From Anaerolineae bacterium (lineage in GTDB: Bacteria; Chloroflexota; Anaerolineae; Aggregatilineales; Phototrophicaceae), in contig JALHOR010000030.1 of NCBI GenBank assembly GCA_022842885.1, positions 1-53,060 of the forward strand: a stretch of 53,060 nucleotides of DNA, given 5' to 3'. Made by a program: the position numbers and the translations under genes. The notes under the pieces were generated by a model. That model did not search any database. It worked only from the letters and a program-made list of their open reading frames with translations, and was not told the origin of the DNA. Position 1 is the stretch's first letter; every line of letters begins with the position of its first letter. Positions 34,862 through 43,811 of this stretch are shown in pieces.

Positions 34862-35698
34862 ATGTCTAGTCCGGCATATATTCAGCATCTTCGGCGTGGA
34901 GCTTTTGCCGGGCATATAGACCCGTTTGCCGAAGATGCCCGTTACTTTCAACAGATTCACAGCGGCATGATAGGTGCCTTGCTGAATCAAATGGGTGATG
35001 CCTTGTTGACCGCTGGTTATATCGGCAGCAAAGAAGTTAGTTTACAAATTGTGGCACAGCGCGAACCTGATATTAGCATTGAACGTATCGCTGTAATGCC
35101 ACCTATCATGACCGATTTAGAATATGCAACCGCCGCGACTGCCATTCTTGCCGAACCGGGGCTGGAAATTGATTTATACGCTGATGAGCCAGAATTGGAT
35201 GCTATCAAAATTTATGATAATCAGCGCGAATTAGTGACAGTCATAGAGATTGTTTCGCCGCGCAACAAAACGCATCAGCCGGATATACGGCGTTATCAGC
35301 AGCAGCGTCAGCAGCTTTTTCTGGCGCAAAATGTGAATGTTGTTGAAATTGACATCACGCGCTCTGTCAAGCGCCTTCTGGAACATCCCTTCACGCTGCG
35401 CCCGCCCTATCATGTGGCGATATTCGTTCCCGGTCAGCGCGTGCGGGTGATTACTCAAGAATTGGGCGAGCCTCTCAAACGTTGCGCGTTGCCACTGCGC
35501 CGTGAAGTGATTCCGATGGAATTGCAACGGGCTTACGATGAGGCGTATCATGCGGCATTAATCGCCCCACAAATCGAACAAGCACAGGAATATCAGGTGC
35601 AATTTTTGCCCTTCCCAACATTACTTGAAGACAATCAACGCGACACGATCATGGCAACCGTCAAAATGTGGCAAAATGAATTAGAAACATTAAAATAA
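34862..35698 (+). CDS. DUF4058-family protein (278 aa)
   Basis: Member of the DUF4058 family, of unknown function and common in cyanobacteria, planctomycetes and chloroflexi. Family features: an early DPF-EDARYFQQIHSGMI segment, ALLNQMGDALL, then a restriction-endonuclease-like alpha/beta core: YDNQRELVTVIEIVSPRNKT, RRYQQQRQQLFLAQNVNVVE and IDITRS. The E-I-V-S-P-x-N-K and V-V-E-I-D pattern looks like PD-(D/E)xK nuclease strands, but I cannot confirm a complete active site. I chose the ATG at 34862; upstream in-frame codons lie inside the FHA gene. Its tight spacing to the FHA gene suggests a role in the same signalling block. Confidence 0.75.
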   Translation: MSSPAYIQHLRRGAFAGHIDPFAEDARYFQQIHSGMIGALLNQMGDALLTAGYIGSKEVSLQIVAQREPDISIERIAVMPPIMTDLEYATAATAILAEPGLEIDLYADEPELDAIKIYDNQRELVTVIEIVSPRNKTHQPDIRRYQQQRQQLFLAQNVNVVEIDITRSVKRLLEHPFTLRPPYHVAIFVPGQRVRVITQELGEPLKRCALPLRREVIPMELQRAYDEAYHAALIAPQIEQAQEYQVQFLPFPTLLEDNQRDTIMATVKMWQNELETLK

Positions 35699-35739
35699 TC
35701 GTTTCTCTTATCGGACTTTCACCAACAAAGAACCATCTC

Positions 35740-36567
35740 ATGCAAAATTCTTCTTTCACTACGCTGGATAATCTCAAAATTCATACCGTCACTTGGCTGC
35801 CAGTGGGCAAACCGCGTGCCGGGATTTTTCTCGTTCATGGGTATGGCGAACACATTGGGCGTTATACCCACGTCGCCGAGGCACTGGTCAACGCGGGCTA
35901 TGCTGTCTTTGGGCTAGACCATCGCGGGCATGGCAAAAGTGATGGCTTGCAAGCCTACTTCGAAACCATCGAACAGCCTATCAAAGATTTAGCACAATAT
36001 TTTGAGCAAGTGCAGCAGCAGTACCCTAACCTGAAACTCTTTATGCTGGGTCACAGCATGGGGTCGTTGCTGGCGCTGGCATTCGCGCTTAAGTATCAAG
36101 CGGAGTTGGCGGGCTTGCTCATCTCTGGTTGTGCGGTGAATGGTGATGAAGCCGTGCCGGGCGTTATCCTTGGTTTGGCAAATCTCCTCAAAAATATTAT
36201 GCCCACCACCCCCTTGATTCCCGGCTTGCCTGCCAGCGAACTTAGCACCGATACTGCTGTCGTGGACGCCTATCAGAAAGACCCGTTGGTCTATACGGGG
36301 GCATGGCGCGTGGGGATGGGCGCTCTCTTGATTAACACAGGCAAAATTCTCCGTGAACAAGCCAACAAGCTCACGCTGCCTGTGCTGATTTTGCATGGCG
36401 AAAACGATAAAATTACGCCACCATCGGGCAGCAAAGTCATCTATGAAAAAGCCGCTTCCAAAGATAAAACGCTCACTATGTATCCCGGAATGCGCCATGA
36501 AATTATGAACGAGCGCGAAAAAGCCCGCGTCTTAGCGGATATTCTAGCATGGCTCAACAATCACTAA
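35740..36567 (+). CDS. Alpha/beta hydrolase, monoacylglycerol lipase-like
   Basis: 275 residues with the full serine-hydrolase layout: oxyanion segment FLVHGYGEHIGRYTHVAEAL, GLDHRGHGKSDG, the nucleophile elbow GHSMGS with S106, the acid loop LHGENDKITPP, and the histidine in PGMRHE. This is the monoglyceride lipase/lysophospholipase pattern (cytoplasmic, cleaving fatty acyl esters). No signal peptide. It lies 149 bases before the ABC importer operon on the same strand; supplying or handling fatty acids for the acyl-CoA synthetase there is a reasonable but unproven link. Confidence 0.88.
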   Translation: MQNSSFTTLDNLKIHTVTWLPVGKPRAGIFLVHGYGEHIGRYTHVAEALVNAGYAVFGLDHRGHGKSDGLQAYFETIEQPIKDLAQYFEQVQQQYPNLKLFMLGHSMGSLLALAFALKYQAELAGLLISGCAVNGDEAVPGVILGLANLLKNIMPTTPLIPGLPASELSTDTAVVDAYQKDPLVYTGAWRVGMGALLINTGKILREQANKLTLPVLILHGENDKITPPSGSKVIYEKAASKDKTLTMYPGMRHEIMNEREKARVLADILAWLNNH

Positions 36568-36716
36568 TCTATTGCTGTTGCTAAAATTGCGATTCTTTGT
36601 TATCTTCACATGAGACAACGTGTGTTTTGATTTATTTTTGGCATCCAAAATCGAAGACCATTTCGCTTTAACCAGATGTAAAAATACAATTTTGTTATTT
36701 TGAGGATTCTTTTTGA

Positions 36717-37484
36717 ATGACTGTAAAATTAAAGGTTGACCGTATCTCACTGAGTTTCGGTGGGATAAAGGCACTGCGCGATATTGCATTTGAAGTTAAA
36801 GAAGGCGAAATTCTGGCAGTCATTGGTCCCAATGGTGCCGGCAAAACCAGCCTGATTAACAGCGTCAATGGGTTTTATCATCCCCAACAAGGTGGTATTT
36901 ATCTTGAGGGGCGCAATATCATCAATGTACCACCCTATCGCCGCGCTAAACTCGGCATTTCCCGTACTTTCCAGAATATCGCCCTCTACACCAATGCGAC
37001 TGTCCTAGAAAACCTCATGGCAGCCCGCCATATCCACATGCACGCCACCAACATGCTCACTGGGGCAATTTTTTGGGGCGCAGCACAACGCGAAGAAATT
37101 GAACACCGCCGCCGTGTGGAAGAAATCATCGAATTTCTGGAGATGGAAAGCATCCGTAAATCGCGGGTCGGCGCTCTCAGTTACGGCTTACGGAAACGGG
37201 TCGAATTGGGGCGGGCGCTGGCGCTAGAACCCACGCTGCTGCTGTTAGATGAACCGATGGCAGGCATGAATATCGAAGAAAAAGAAGATATGGCACGCTT
37301 TATCTTGGATATTCATGAACGGCAAGGCACGACGATTATGCTTATTGAACATGATATTGGGCTGGTGATGGATATTTCTCATCGGATTGTTGTCTTGGAT
37401 TTTGGCGAAAAAATTGGCGAAGGCACGCCCGCAGAAATTCGTAAAAACGACCGCGTGATTAAAGCCTATTTGGGTCAGGAGTAA
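36717..37484 (+). CDS. livG: Branched-chain-type ABC importer, ATP-binding protein LivG
   Basis: First gene of the importer operon; one of two ATPases of the hydrophobic-amino-acid type importer. 255 residues: Walker A GPNGAGKTS, the family-specific INSVNGFYHPQQGGIYLEGR, Q-loop ISRTFQNIALY, signature LSYGLRKRVELGRAL, Walker B LLLLDEPMAGMN and H-loop LIEHDIGLVMDISHR. The C-terminal VIKAYLGQE is the LivG ending. GAGGA lies 10 bases before the ATG. The acyl-CoA synthetase gene follows after 7 bases, so the two are co-translated. The transported compound need not be an amino acid, given the two ligase-family genes in the operon. Confidence 0.93.
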   Translation: MTVKLKVDRISLSFGGIKALRDIAFEVKEGEILAVIGPNGAGKTSLINSVNGFYHPQQGGIYLEGRNIINVPPYRRAKLGISRTFQNIALYTNATVLENLMAARHIHMHATNMLTGAIFWGAAQREEIEHRRRVEEIIEFLEMESIRKSRVGALSYGLRKRVELGRALALEPTLLLLDEPMAGMNIEEKEDMARFILDIHERQGTTIMLIEHDIGLVMDISHRIVVLDFGEKIGEGTPAEIRKNDRVIKAYLGQE

Positions 37485-37491
37485 GGGCGTT

Positions 37492-39495
37492 ATGGTCATG
37501 GCAAATGAAGCACCCCAAACAACCACAATCGTTCACCGCCCGACCAAGCCCGGCAAGATTTATCAGTCGCGGATGAATACGGCACTGCCGAAAAGCCCAG
37601 ACGCACACCGGGATACACTGCCCAAAAATTTTCTGCTGCGCGTTCAAGAATTGGGCAATCACATTGCCATGCGGAAAAAACGCTACGGCATTTGGCAAGA
37701 ATACACTTGGAATGATGTCTTAGAGCATGTCACGAATTTTTGCATGGGGCTGGTCAGTTTGGGGCTGCAACCCGACGAAACCATTTGCATCATGGGTGAA
37801 AATAACCCGGAGATGTATTGGGCGCAAATCGCCGCCCACAGCGCCCATGCCATGAGCAATTGTATCTTTAGCGATGCCACTGCCCAAGACCTGCTCTATC
37901 CTGTGACATTCACTGACTGCACATTTCTCGTTGTGCAAGACCAAGAACAAGTGGATAAGGCGCTAGAAATCAAAGAAAAAATCCCCAATGTGCGCCGCGT
38001 CATCTATTGGGATGACAAAGGCATGTGGAGTTATAACGACCCTTGGCTTGCCAGCTTTGCCGAGATTGAAAAAATCGGGCAGGATTATAAAGCTAAAAAT
38101 CCCGGATTATTTGATAAACTGGTTGCCGCCACCAAACCTGAAGATACCATTATCCTCAGCATGACCTCTGGTACAACCAGCTTGCCTAAATTCGCCATGA
38201 CGACGAATTATCAATTGATTTATGGCAGCGACATGAATCTGGATTATATCCGGGTGAATGCCGATGATAATTGGTTGTCCTTTAGTCCGATGGCATGGCA
38301 GACCGAGCAAGCCTTTGGGTTCGCGCCGCATTTGATGTATGGCATGATGATTAACTTCCCCGAAGGACCCGAAACCGTGCCAACTGATTTGCGCGAGATT
38401 GCGCCGGTCGGCTTATTATTCCCCAGCCGCGTCTGGGAAGGTCTCGCTAGCACAGTACGTTTTCGCATCAACGATAGCACTTGGATTAATCGCAAACTCT
38501 ACGAATGGTTCATGCCCGTTGCCTATCAAATCATTGATTTGGAAGATGAGCGTAAAGCCATTCCCGCCCATCTAAAATTGCTGCGGCAATTGGGCGAATT
38601 TGCCGTGTTTGAACCGCTGCGCGATAAAATTGGTTTGGTACGCGCTCGCAATGTTCTCACTGCCGGGGCGATGCTCTCGCCAGATGTGATTCGCTTTTTC
38701 CGGGCAATTGGCGTGGAACTGCGCCAACTGTATGCCTCTACCGAAACATTTGGCACGGTGCATATCCCCGGCGATGTCCGTTTAGGGACAGTCGGCGTGT
38801 TAGTACCGGGCGTAGAAATCAAAATCGCCGAAGACCAAGAAATTCTCATCCGTACCGAAGCGCGTTTTGCTGGATACTACAAAGAAGCGGATAAAACGGG
38901 CGAATCGATTGATGAAGAAGGCTGGTATCACACGGGCGATGCCGGGCATTTTGATGATCATGGGCATCTGATTTATCTGGAACGGGTGAAAGACCTGATT
39001 GAACTTGCCAGCGGTCATAGCTTCAGCCCGCAATATATCGAAGGACGGCTCAAATTCAGCCCATTTATCGCGGATATTATGACCGTCGGTGGTTTTGATA
39101 TGCCCTATGTCACGGCGATTGTCATCATCAATTTTGATAATGTGGCGCGTTGGGCGGAAAAACGCGGCATCAGCTTTACGACGATGGTGGATTTATCGCA
39201 AAAGCCAGAAGTCGCGGCGCTCATCATCCAAGATATTGAGCGCGTCAATAAAGATATTCCTGAATTCAGTCGGATCCACAAGTTCGTTATTCTGCATAAA
39301 GCCTTCGACGCGGATGAAGGCGAACTAACGCGCACGCGCAAACTCAAACGCCGCACCCTGACGCAAAAATACGGCGATATTCTGGACGCCATGTATGGCA
39401 ATCGTGACGCAGTGCAAGTTCGCGCTGAAGTAAAATATCGGGATGGGCGCGAAGCCGTGATTGAAACACAGTTGAATGTGTGTACGGTGATTTAG
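37492..39495 (+). CDS. Long-chain acyl-CoA synthetase (AMP-binding, FadD15-like)
   Basis: Adenylates a carboxylic acid and transfers it to CoA. At 667 residues it is of the long, FadD15/ACSL type. The motifs are complete: SMTSGTTSLPKFAMTTN (P-loop), YASTETFG, YHTGDAGHFDDHGHL, ERVKDLIELASGHSFSP and C-terminal TRTRKLKRRTLTQKYGDIL, including the basic tail with lysine. A second ATG lies two codons after the first. It sits between livG and livH in an operon for uptake of a hydrophobic solute, which suggests activation of the imported acid. The substrate may be a fatty acid or an aromatic acid. Confidence 0.9.
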   Translation: MVMANEAPQTTTIVHRPTKPGKIYQSRMNTALPKSPDAHRDTLPKNFLLRVQELGNHIAMRKKRYGIWQEYTWNDVLEHVTNFCMGLVSLGLQPDETICIMGENNPEMYWAQIAAHSAHAMSNCIFSDATAQDLLYPVTFTDCTFLVVQDQEQVDKALEIKEKIPNVRRVIYWDDKGMWSYNDPWLASFAEIEKIGQDYKAKNPGLFDKLVAATKPEDTIILSMTSGTTSLPKFAMTTNYQLIYGSDMNLDYIRVNADDNWLSFSPMAWQTEQAFGFAPHLMYGMMINFPEGPETVPTDLREIAPVGLLFPSRVWEGLASTVRFRINDSTWINRKLYEWFMPVAYQIIDLEDERKAIPAHLKLLRQLGEFAVFEPLRDKIGLVRARNVLTAGAMLSPDVIRFFRAIGVELRQLYASTETFGTVHIPGDVRLGTVGVLVPGVEIKIAEDQEILIRTEARFAGYYKEADKTGESIDEEGWYHTGDAGHFDDHGHLIYLERVKDLIELASGHSFSPQYIEGRLKFSPFIADIMTVGGFDMPYVTAIVIINFDNVARWAEKRGISFTTMVDLSQKPEVAALIIQDIERVNKDIPEFSRIHKFVILHKAFDADEGELTRTRKLKRRTLTQKYGDILDAMYGNRDAVQVRAEVKYRDGREAVIETQLNVCTVI

Positions 39496-39500
39496 ACGAG

Positions 39501-39522
39501 CCATTAGCTTTTGGTTGCTTTG
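39501..39522 (+). repeat. AGC-rich short repeat, copy 1
   Basis: Contains TTAGCTTTTGGTTG, a degenerate unit built on AGC at ~7-base steps. It recurs in every large gap of the liv-type operon. Confidence 0.55.
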
Positions 39523-39549
39523 TTGCAAACATCAAAATGGCTCGTGTCG

Positions 39550-39660
39550 CCCCAGACTAAAGTCGTGGGGCTAAACAAAACCAAACGCACTAAAGGCGTT
39601 TTTGAAGCAGTCTCTTTAGCAGACTTGGTTGTTTGGTAGCCGGAAACTTTAGTTTCTGGC
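39550..39660. repeat. Foldback element of four tandem hairpins
   Basis: Four successive stem-loops fill this stretch: 39550-39570 (GACTAAAGTC inside a CCCC/GGGG stem), 39583-39601 (AAACGC/GCGTTT around ACTAAAG), 39609-39625 (AGTCT/AGACT around CTTTAGC) and 39639-39660 (GCCGGAAAC/GTTTCTGGC around TTTA). The first two carry ACTAAAG at the tip; the last two carry its complement CTTTAG(T). The two halves are imperfect inverted repeats of each other. It lies in the 275-base gap before livH. Confidence 0.7.
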
Positions 39661-39695
39661 AGCATAACGCAATGATAATTGAACTTTGCAACTGA

Positions 39696-39721
39696 GTAGC
39701 TTTTGGCTGTTAGTTCTTAGC
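39696..39721 (+). repeat. AGC-rich short repeat, copy 2
   Basis: GTAGCTTTTGGCTGTTAG followed by TTCTTAGC; same orientation as copy 1. The two copies flank the four-hairpin element. Confidence 0.6.
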
Positions 39722-39770
39722 AATTGAATGATGCGATTTCGTCAAATAATTCTTATTGAGGAAATAACTC

Positions 39771-40961
39771 TTGAGCGCAGTCATTAATTTTTACGATAAC
39801 AACAAACCCCTGATTAACAAAGTACTGAGCGTGGCGCTGTTGTTGGCGATTCTGATATTCTTGCTGCCCATCATCGCTGAACAAAAACCGTCGCGCATGG
39901 TACAAAGCACCATTACCGGGTTGCTTGTAGGCAGCGTGTATTCGTTGATTGCCTTGGGCATCGTCATCATCAACAAAGCCTCTGGTGTCTTTAACTTCGC
40001 TCATGGGCTGATGATGCTATTTGGCGCGATGATTTTTTACACGTTCTTCAGCAGCGCCAATGTCAACCCGCTTGCCGCTGGACTCATGGCATTTTTTACC
40101 GTGTTTATCGTCCTCACCATGAATGGCTTGGCTGACCTGCGTGATACGCGCCGACTGGCAATTGGGTTAGTCGTTGGGCTTATCCTCACAGGATTGATGT
40201 CGCTACCGGGGCGCGATTTGCAGTTCGTCCGGGCAATTATCGGCGGCTTAGTCGGTTCGGTCTTGGTCGGATTATGTGTAGAACGCTTCGCCATTCGCCC
40301 ATTAATTGGACAGCCCTTATTCGCTTCTGTGTTGATGACACTGGCAGTCTCCGAATTTTTGTTGGGCGTCACGCAGATGACATGGGGCAGTGTGGAATTG
40401 CCGCTGCAAATCTTCGCATGGTTGGATGGCACAGGTATCCCCAGAAATATCGTTTGGGAGGCTGAAACGCTGCTCGGTGGGGATGTTCGTTTGCGGACAG
40501 ATTTGTTACTCGTGCTGATTTTAGCATTGCTGTCTTTTGGGGCATTTGTGCTGTTTTTCCGGTATACCAGCGTCGGGTTGGCGATGCGTGCCACTGCTGA
40601 AAATCAACAATTGGCACAATCGGTCGGGTTGCGTGTGCGCTTTATTCTAGCAGTAGCGTGGGGCATTGCTGCGTTATTGGCGACGATTGGCGGCGTCTTG
40701 CAAGGCGGCGCAACCAGTTTATCGCTGAATATGCCCTTATTAGCATTACGGGCTTTTCCGGCGGTGCTGCTGGGTGGGTTAGAATCCATCGGCGGCGCGT
40801 TGGTGGGTGGCTTGGTGATTGGCTTGGTGCAGGAATGGGCAAATTTATTATTCCCCGGCACCCAAGCAGGTACAGAACTTGCGCCCTATCTGGTGCTGAT
40901 GATTGTGTTAGTTATTCGTCCCGATGGCTTATTTGGCGAAAAACGCATTGAACGCATCTAA
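39771..40961 (+). CDS. livH: Branched-chain-type ABC importer permease LivH
   Basis: Inner-membrane permease of the liv-type importer. It starts at a TTG (39771) with GAGGA 9 bases upstream. At 396 residues it is about 90 longer than E. coli LivH. It has an extra N-terminal helix (VLSVALLLAILIFLLPIIAE) and an extra hydrophobic pair around residues 125-165 (LAIGLVVGLILTGLMSLPGR). Core family stretches are present: ITGLLVGSVYSLIALGIVII, KASGVFNFAHGLMMLFGAM, RFAIRPLIGQPLFASVLMTL, YTSVGLAMRATAENQQLAQS and FPAVLLGGLESIGGALVGGL. It pairs with LivM. Confidence 0.9.
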   Translation: MSAVINFYDNNKPLINKVLSVALLLAILIFLLPIIAEQKPSRMVQSTITGLLVGSVYSLIALGIVIINKASGVFNFAHGLMMLFGAMIFYTFFSSANVNPLAAGLMAFFTVFIVLTMNGLADLRDTRRLAIGLVVGLILTGLMSLPGRDLQFVRAIIGGLVGSVLVGLCVERFAIRPLIGQPLFASVLMTLAVSEFLLGVTQMTWGSVELPLQIFAWLDGTGIPRNIVWEAETLLGGDVRLRTDLLLVLILALLSFGAFVLFFRYTSVGLAMRATAENQQLAQSVGLRVRFILAVAWGIAALLATIGGVLQGGATSLSLNMPLLALRAFPAVLLGGLESIGGALVGGLVIGLVQEWANLLFPGTQAGTELAPYLVLMIVLVIRPDGLFGEKRIERI

Positions 40962-40964
40962 ATA

Positions 40965-40995
40965 TAAGCTATTAGCTTTTGGCTGTTAGCGATGG
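40965..40995 (+). repeat. AGC-rich short repeat, copy 3
   Basis: TAAGCTATTAGCTTTTGGC then TGTTAGCGATGG; close match to copy 2 (TAGCTTTTGGCTGTTAG shared). Confidence 0.6.
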
Positions 40996-41043
40996 TCTTG
41001 CAGAAATCATGAATAGAAGTTAATTGCCAAATTCGATTTTCCC

Positions 41044-41071
41044 GTAGGGACACGGCATGCCGTGTCCCTAC
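41044..41071. repeat. 28-base perfect palindrome between livH and livM
   Basis: GTAGGGACACGGCA followed by its exact complement. It would form a strong hairpin in RNA of either strand, but no T tract follows, so it is not a classic terminator. It looks like a dispersed palindromic repeat; a diverged relative occurs at 47533-47560. Confidence 0.75.
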
Positions 41072-41119
41072 AAACCCAATTTTTGAAATAAATTCAAGTT
41101 AAAAATTGCGGTAAATGAC

Positions 41120-41156
41120 AAAGCTACAAGCCCATGGCTAAAAGCTAAAAACTGGA
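41120..41156 (-). repeat. AGC-rich short repeat, copy 4 (inverted)
   Basis: On the minus strand TTTTTAGCTTTTAGCC and GGGCTTGTAGCTTT. It is inverted relative to copy 3; the two flank the palindrome at 41044. Confidence 0.5.
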
Positions 41157-41162
41157 GTTATT

Positions 41163-42275
41163 ATGGCTGCCAATATTCGCCCCGCCGGGGTGTTTGATAC
41201 CCAATATGAACAAGATATTTCACTGAATCGCACGCGCAGCGACAAATGGTGGACTTATGGCGTGTTTGCTGCGCTGCTGTTGATTCCGTTATTGACGGTT
41301 GATGGGCCCCTTGGTTTGAGCATTATCCCCTCTTTCTGGATTGGTCTTATCGTCCGCATTGCTATTTATGCCATTGCCGTGCAGGGGTTAAATATCCTCA
41401 TGGGCTATACCGGGCAAATCAGCTTAGGTCATGCGGCATTTATGGGCGTCGGGGCGTACAGTGCGGCGCTCATCGCCCGCAATTTTGACCTACCCTTCTG
41501 GATTGTCGTGCCATTGGCTGCCATGTTCACCGGATTAGTGGGCTTGTTATTTGGCTTGCCGTCGCTGCGCGTGAAGGGCTTTTACTTGGCAATGGCGACC
41601 TTAGCCGCCCAATTTATCATCCCTTGGGTGCTACGCTATCCCTTAGAACCTCTCACCAACGGCTCACGTCCGCTAGAAGTCCCTGACCCAACCTTCTTCG
41701 GCATATCATTTGCGCCGCAAGCCGCCATGTATTACATCATCATTCCGCTGGCGGTGCTGCTGTTTCTGGCGGCACGCAACATCATTCGCACCCGCATCGG
41801 ACGGGCATTTATCTCCGTGCGCGATAATGATTTGGCAGCCGAACTCCTCGGCATCAATGTGTTTAGCTACAAATTACAAGCATTTTTCTTAAGTTCGCTG
41901 TATGCGGGCATCGCGGGGGCATTGTGGGCATTTGATACACAATCGCTCTCGATAGATAAATTCCAACTGAATCTCTCGATTGAATTTTTGGCGATGCTAG
42001 TGATTGGTGGCGCGGGCTTCCCATTGGGCGCGATTTTCGGCGTGACTTTCGTCAACCTGCTCAGTCAATATATCATCCCATCGCTGTCTACAACGCTCAA
42101 GGTAATTTTGCCGGTCTTGCTGCCCTTCATTGGGATAGCCAATATCGAAGCGGCACTCAGTCCCATTTTGTTCGGGTTGGCGATTGCTATTTTCCTCGTC
42201 ATCGAGCCGAGGGGCATTGCCTACCGATGGGAAATTCTTAAAATTGCCTGGAAGATCCGTCCCTATTCATACTAA
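41163..42275 (+). CDS. livM: Branched-chain-type ABC importer permease LivM
   Basis: Second membrane permease. 370 residues with about ten helices. Family stretches: LNILMGYTGQISLGHAAFMG, VGAYSAALIARNFDLPFW, GLPSLRVKGFYLAMATLAAQ, RTRIGRAFISVRDNDLAAEL (the cytoplasmic coupling loop to the ATPases) and AGIAGALWAF. Start ATG at 41163 with TGGAG upstream. A 201-base gap full of repeats separates it from livH, yet the order and strand fit a single transport unit. Confidence 0.92.
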   Translation: MAANIRPAGVFDTQYEQDISLNRTRSDKWWTYGVFAALLLIPLLTVDGPLGLSIIPSFWIGLIVRIAIYAIAVQGLNILMGYTGQISLGHAAFMGVGAYSAALIARNFDLPFWIVVPLAAMFTGLVGLLFGLPSLRVKGFYLAMATLAAQFIIPWVLRYPLEPLTNGSRPLEVPDPTFFGISFAPQAAMYYIIIPLAVLLFLAARNIIRTRIGRAFISVRDNDLAAELLGINVFSYKLQAFFLSSLYAGIAGALWAFDTQSLSIDKFQLNLSIEFLAMLVIGGAGFPLGAIFGVTFVNLLSQYIIPSLSTTLKVILPVLLPFIGIANIEAALSPILFGLAIAIFLVIEPRGIAYRWEILKIAWKIRPYSY

Positions 42276-42410
42276 AAATAGGGATTTCTTCGTGTTTTCT
42301 GACGTTTCAGGTTACAATGTAGCAGGAGGTTTTATTATCACTATTGGCAGTATCCATAAAAAACCATCGTTTTCACAATTAGTAACCATCTCAAGAGAGG
42401 ATTTTTTCTT

Positions 42411-43802
42411 ATGCGGAAACTTATTTTAACCCTCGTCATCTTGGCACTGTTGGTCAGCATGGCGGTCTTCGTGCAAGCGCAAGATATGGCAATGCCCGAT
42501 TTTATCCAACACAGCGATTGCGAAGTGGATTTGACGGGCGAAACGATTACGATTTACCACTTTGGTGACATCAGCGGCGCGTATGCCTTCATCACCCAAC
42601 CGTTGTTAGCCGGCTTGGCAGATGCCATTGCTTATTATAACGCGCATGGCGGCGTCTGCGGCGCAATGCTTGCCACCGATAACCGCGATACTGGCGGCGA
42701 TCCGGCACAAACCCAAGCGCACTATGATTACTACAGCAGCCTCGACCCGAAACCGAGTGCCGTGTTGCTGTATGCTTCCGGTGATGCGGAACTGTTGCGC
42801 TCCCAAGTGGAAGAAGATGGCATTGTCTCGTTGATTTCGGCGGGTTCAGTCGAAGGCTTGTATGGCGAAGATGGTCAAACCCCCGGCTGGATTTATGCCA
42901 CCAACCCGCTGTATGCTGACCAACTCGGTTCATTCTGCGAATTTGTCGCTGCTGACCCGATGGGCGTTTACGGCGAAGAACCCGTCATTGGGTACATTAG
43001 CTGGCCCGGTGCTTTTGGGCAAGCAGCTTTCACCCCAGAAACAATTGCTTATTGTGGCGAACAAGGCGTGACCGTGTTGGAAACCCCCGAAATCTTCCTG
43101 CCCACCGATACCGACATTAGCGGTCAGGTGTTGAACTTGGTAGATGCTGGCGCGACGATTCTCTATACCAATACGCTCGCCAGCGGTCCCTTCTTGGTTG
43201 CCAAAACCGTTGTTGATTTGGGCTTGGAAGAAGATGTCCAACTGGCAGGTGTGAACTGGGCGTTGGATACCTCGGTGGCGCTCCTCAGCCGCACGGCATT
43301 AGGGTCGGATGGATTGCCCGCCGTGAATGGCATCGTCGGTAGCCTGCCCTTCCGTTGGTGGTCAGAAACCTCTGAACCGGGTGTTGCTTTCGTCCGCGAA
43401 CAAGCTGCTGCCAATGAACGCTCGTTGCCAACCCAGAATATCGCTTATCTCTTGGGCTTCTCCACCGTTGACCTGTATACCGAACTGTATATCCAGACGG
43501 TGAATCGCCTAGGCAGCTTAGATGCCGTAGATGGCGCAGCATTAAAAGAAACACTCGATGGCATTAGCTACTCGCCGTTGGGGCTGTTCACTGCCGATTG
43601 GCAAGGCGGCGAACTACGCGCTGTCCCCACCAACCGTATGGCGATGATGATGTTCCTGAACGCCACGATGGATGGTCCCGCCACTTCCGGCGATGACGCG
43701 CTGAAAATCCCGAATGACGATGGTACGACGATTTATGTGCCGATTCTCGTCCCGTTGACGGAATTTGCCCCCGCCCCGGATTTGCGTCCCGGCGGTGAAT
43801 AA
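42411..43802 (+). CDS. livK: ABC importer substrate-binding protein, LivK-like
   Basis: Exported solute-binding protein of the leucine/amide-binding family. A signal peptide occupies ~1-23 (MRKLILTLVILALLVSMAVF, cut near VQAQ). The mature part shows the first Rossmann-like lobe (ITIYHFGDISGAYAFITQPL, AGLADAIAYYNAHGGVCG), VLLYASGDAELLRSQV, IYATNPLYADQLGSFCEFVA and GYISWPGAFGQAAFTPE. No lipobox is seen, unlike many chloroflexi binding proteins. AGAGAGGA precedes the ATG. Its 463 residues exceed the ~350 of E. coli LivK, in line with aromatic- or amide-binding relatives. Ligand unknown. Confidence 0.88.
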   Translation: MRKLILTLVILALLVSMAVFVQAQDMAMPDFIQHSDCEVDLTGETITIYHFGDISGAYAFITQPLLAGLADAIAYYNAHGGVCGAMLATDNRDTGGDPAQTQAHYDYYSSLDPKPSAVLLYASGDAELLRSQVEEDGIVSLISAGSVEGLYGEDGQTPGWIYATNPLYADQLGSFCEFVAADPMGVYGEEPVIGYISWPGAFGQAAFTPETIAYCGEQGVTVLETPEIFLPTDTDISGQVLNLVDAGATILYTNTLASGPFLVAKTVVDLGLEEDVQLAGVNWALDTSVALLSRTALGSDGLPAVNGIVGSLPFRWWSETSEPGVAFVREQAAANERSLPTQNIAYLLGFSTVDLYTELYIQTVNRLGSLDAVDGAALKETLDGISYSPLGLFTADWQGGELRAVPTNRMAMMMFLNATMDGPATSGDDALKIPNDDGTTIYVPILVPLTEFAPAPDLRPGGE

Positions 43803-43811
43803 ACACTTGTA

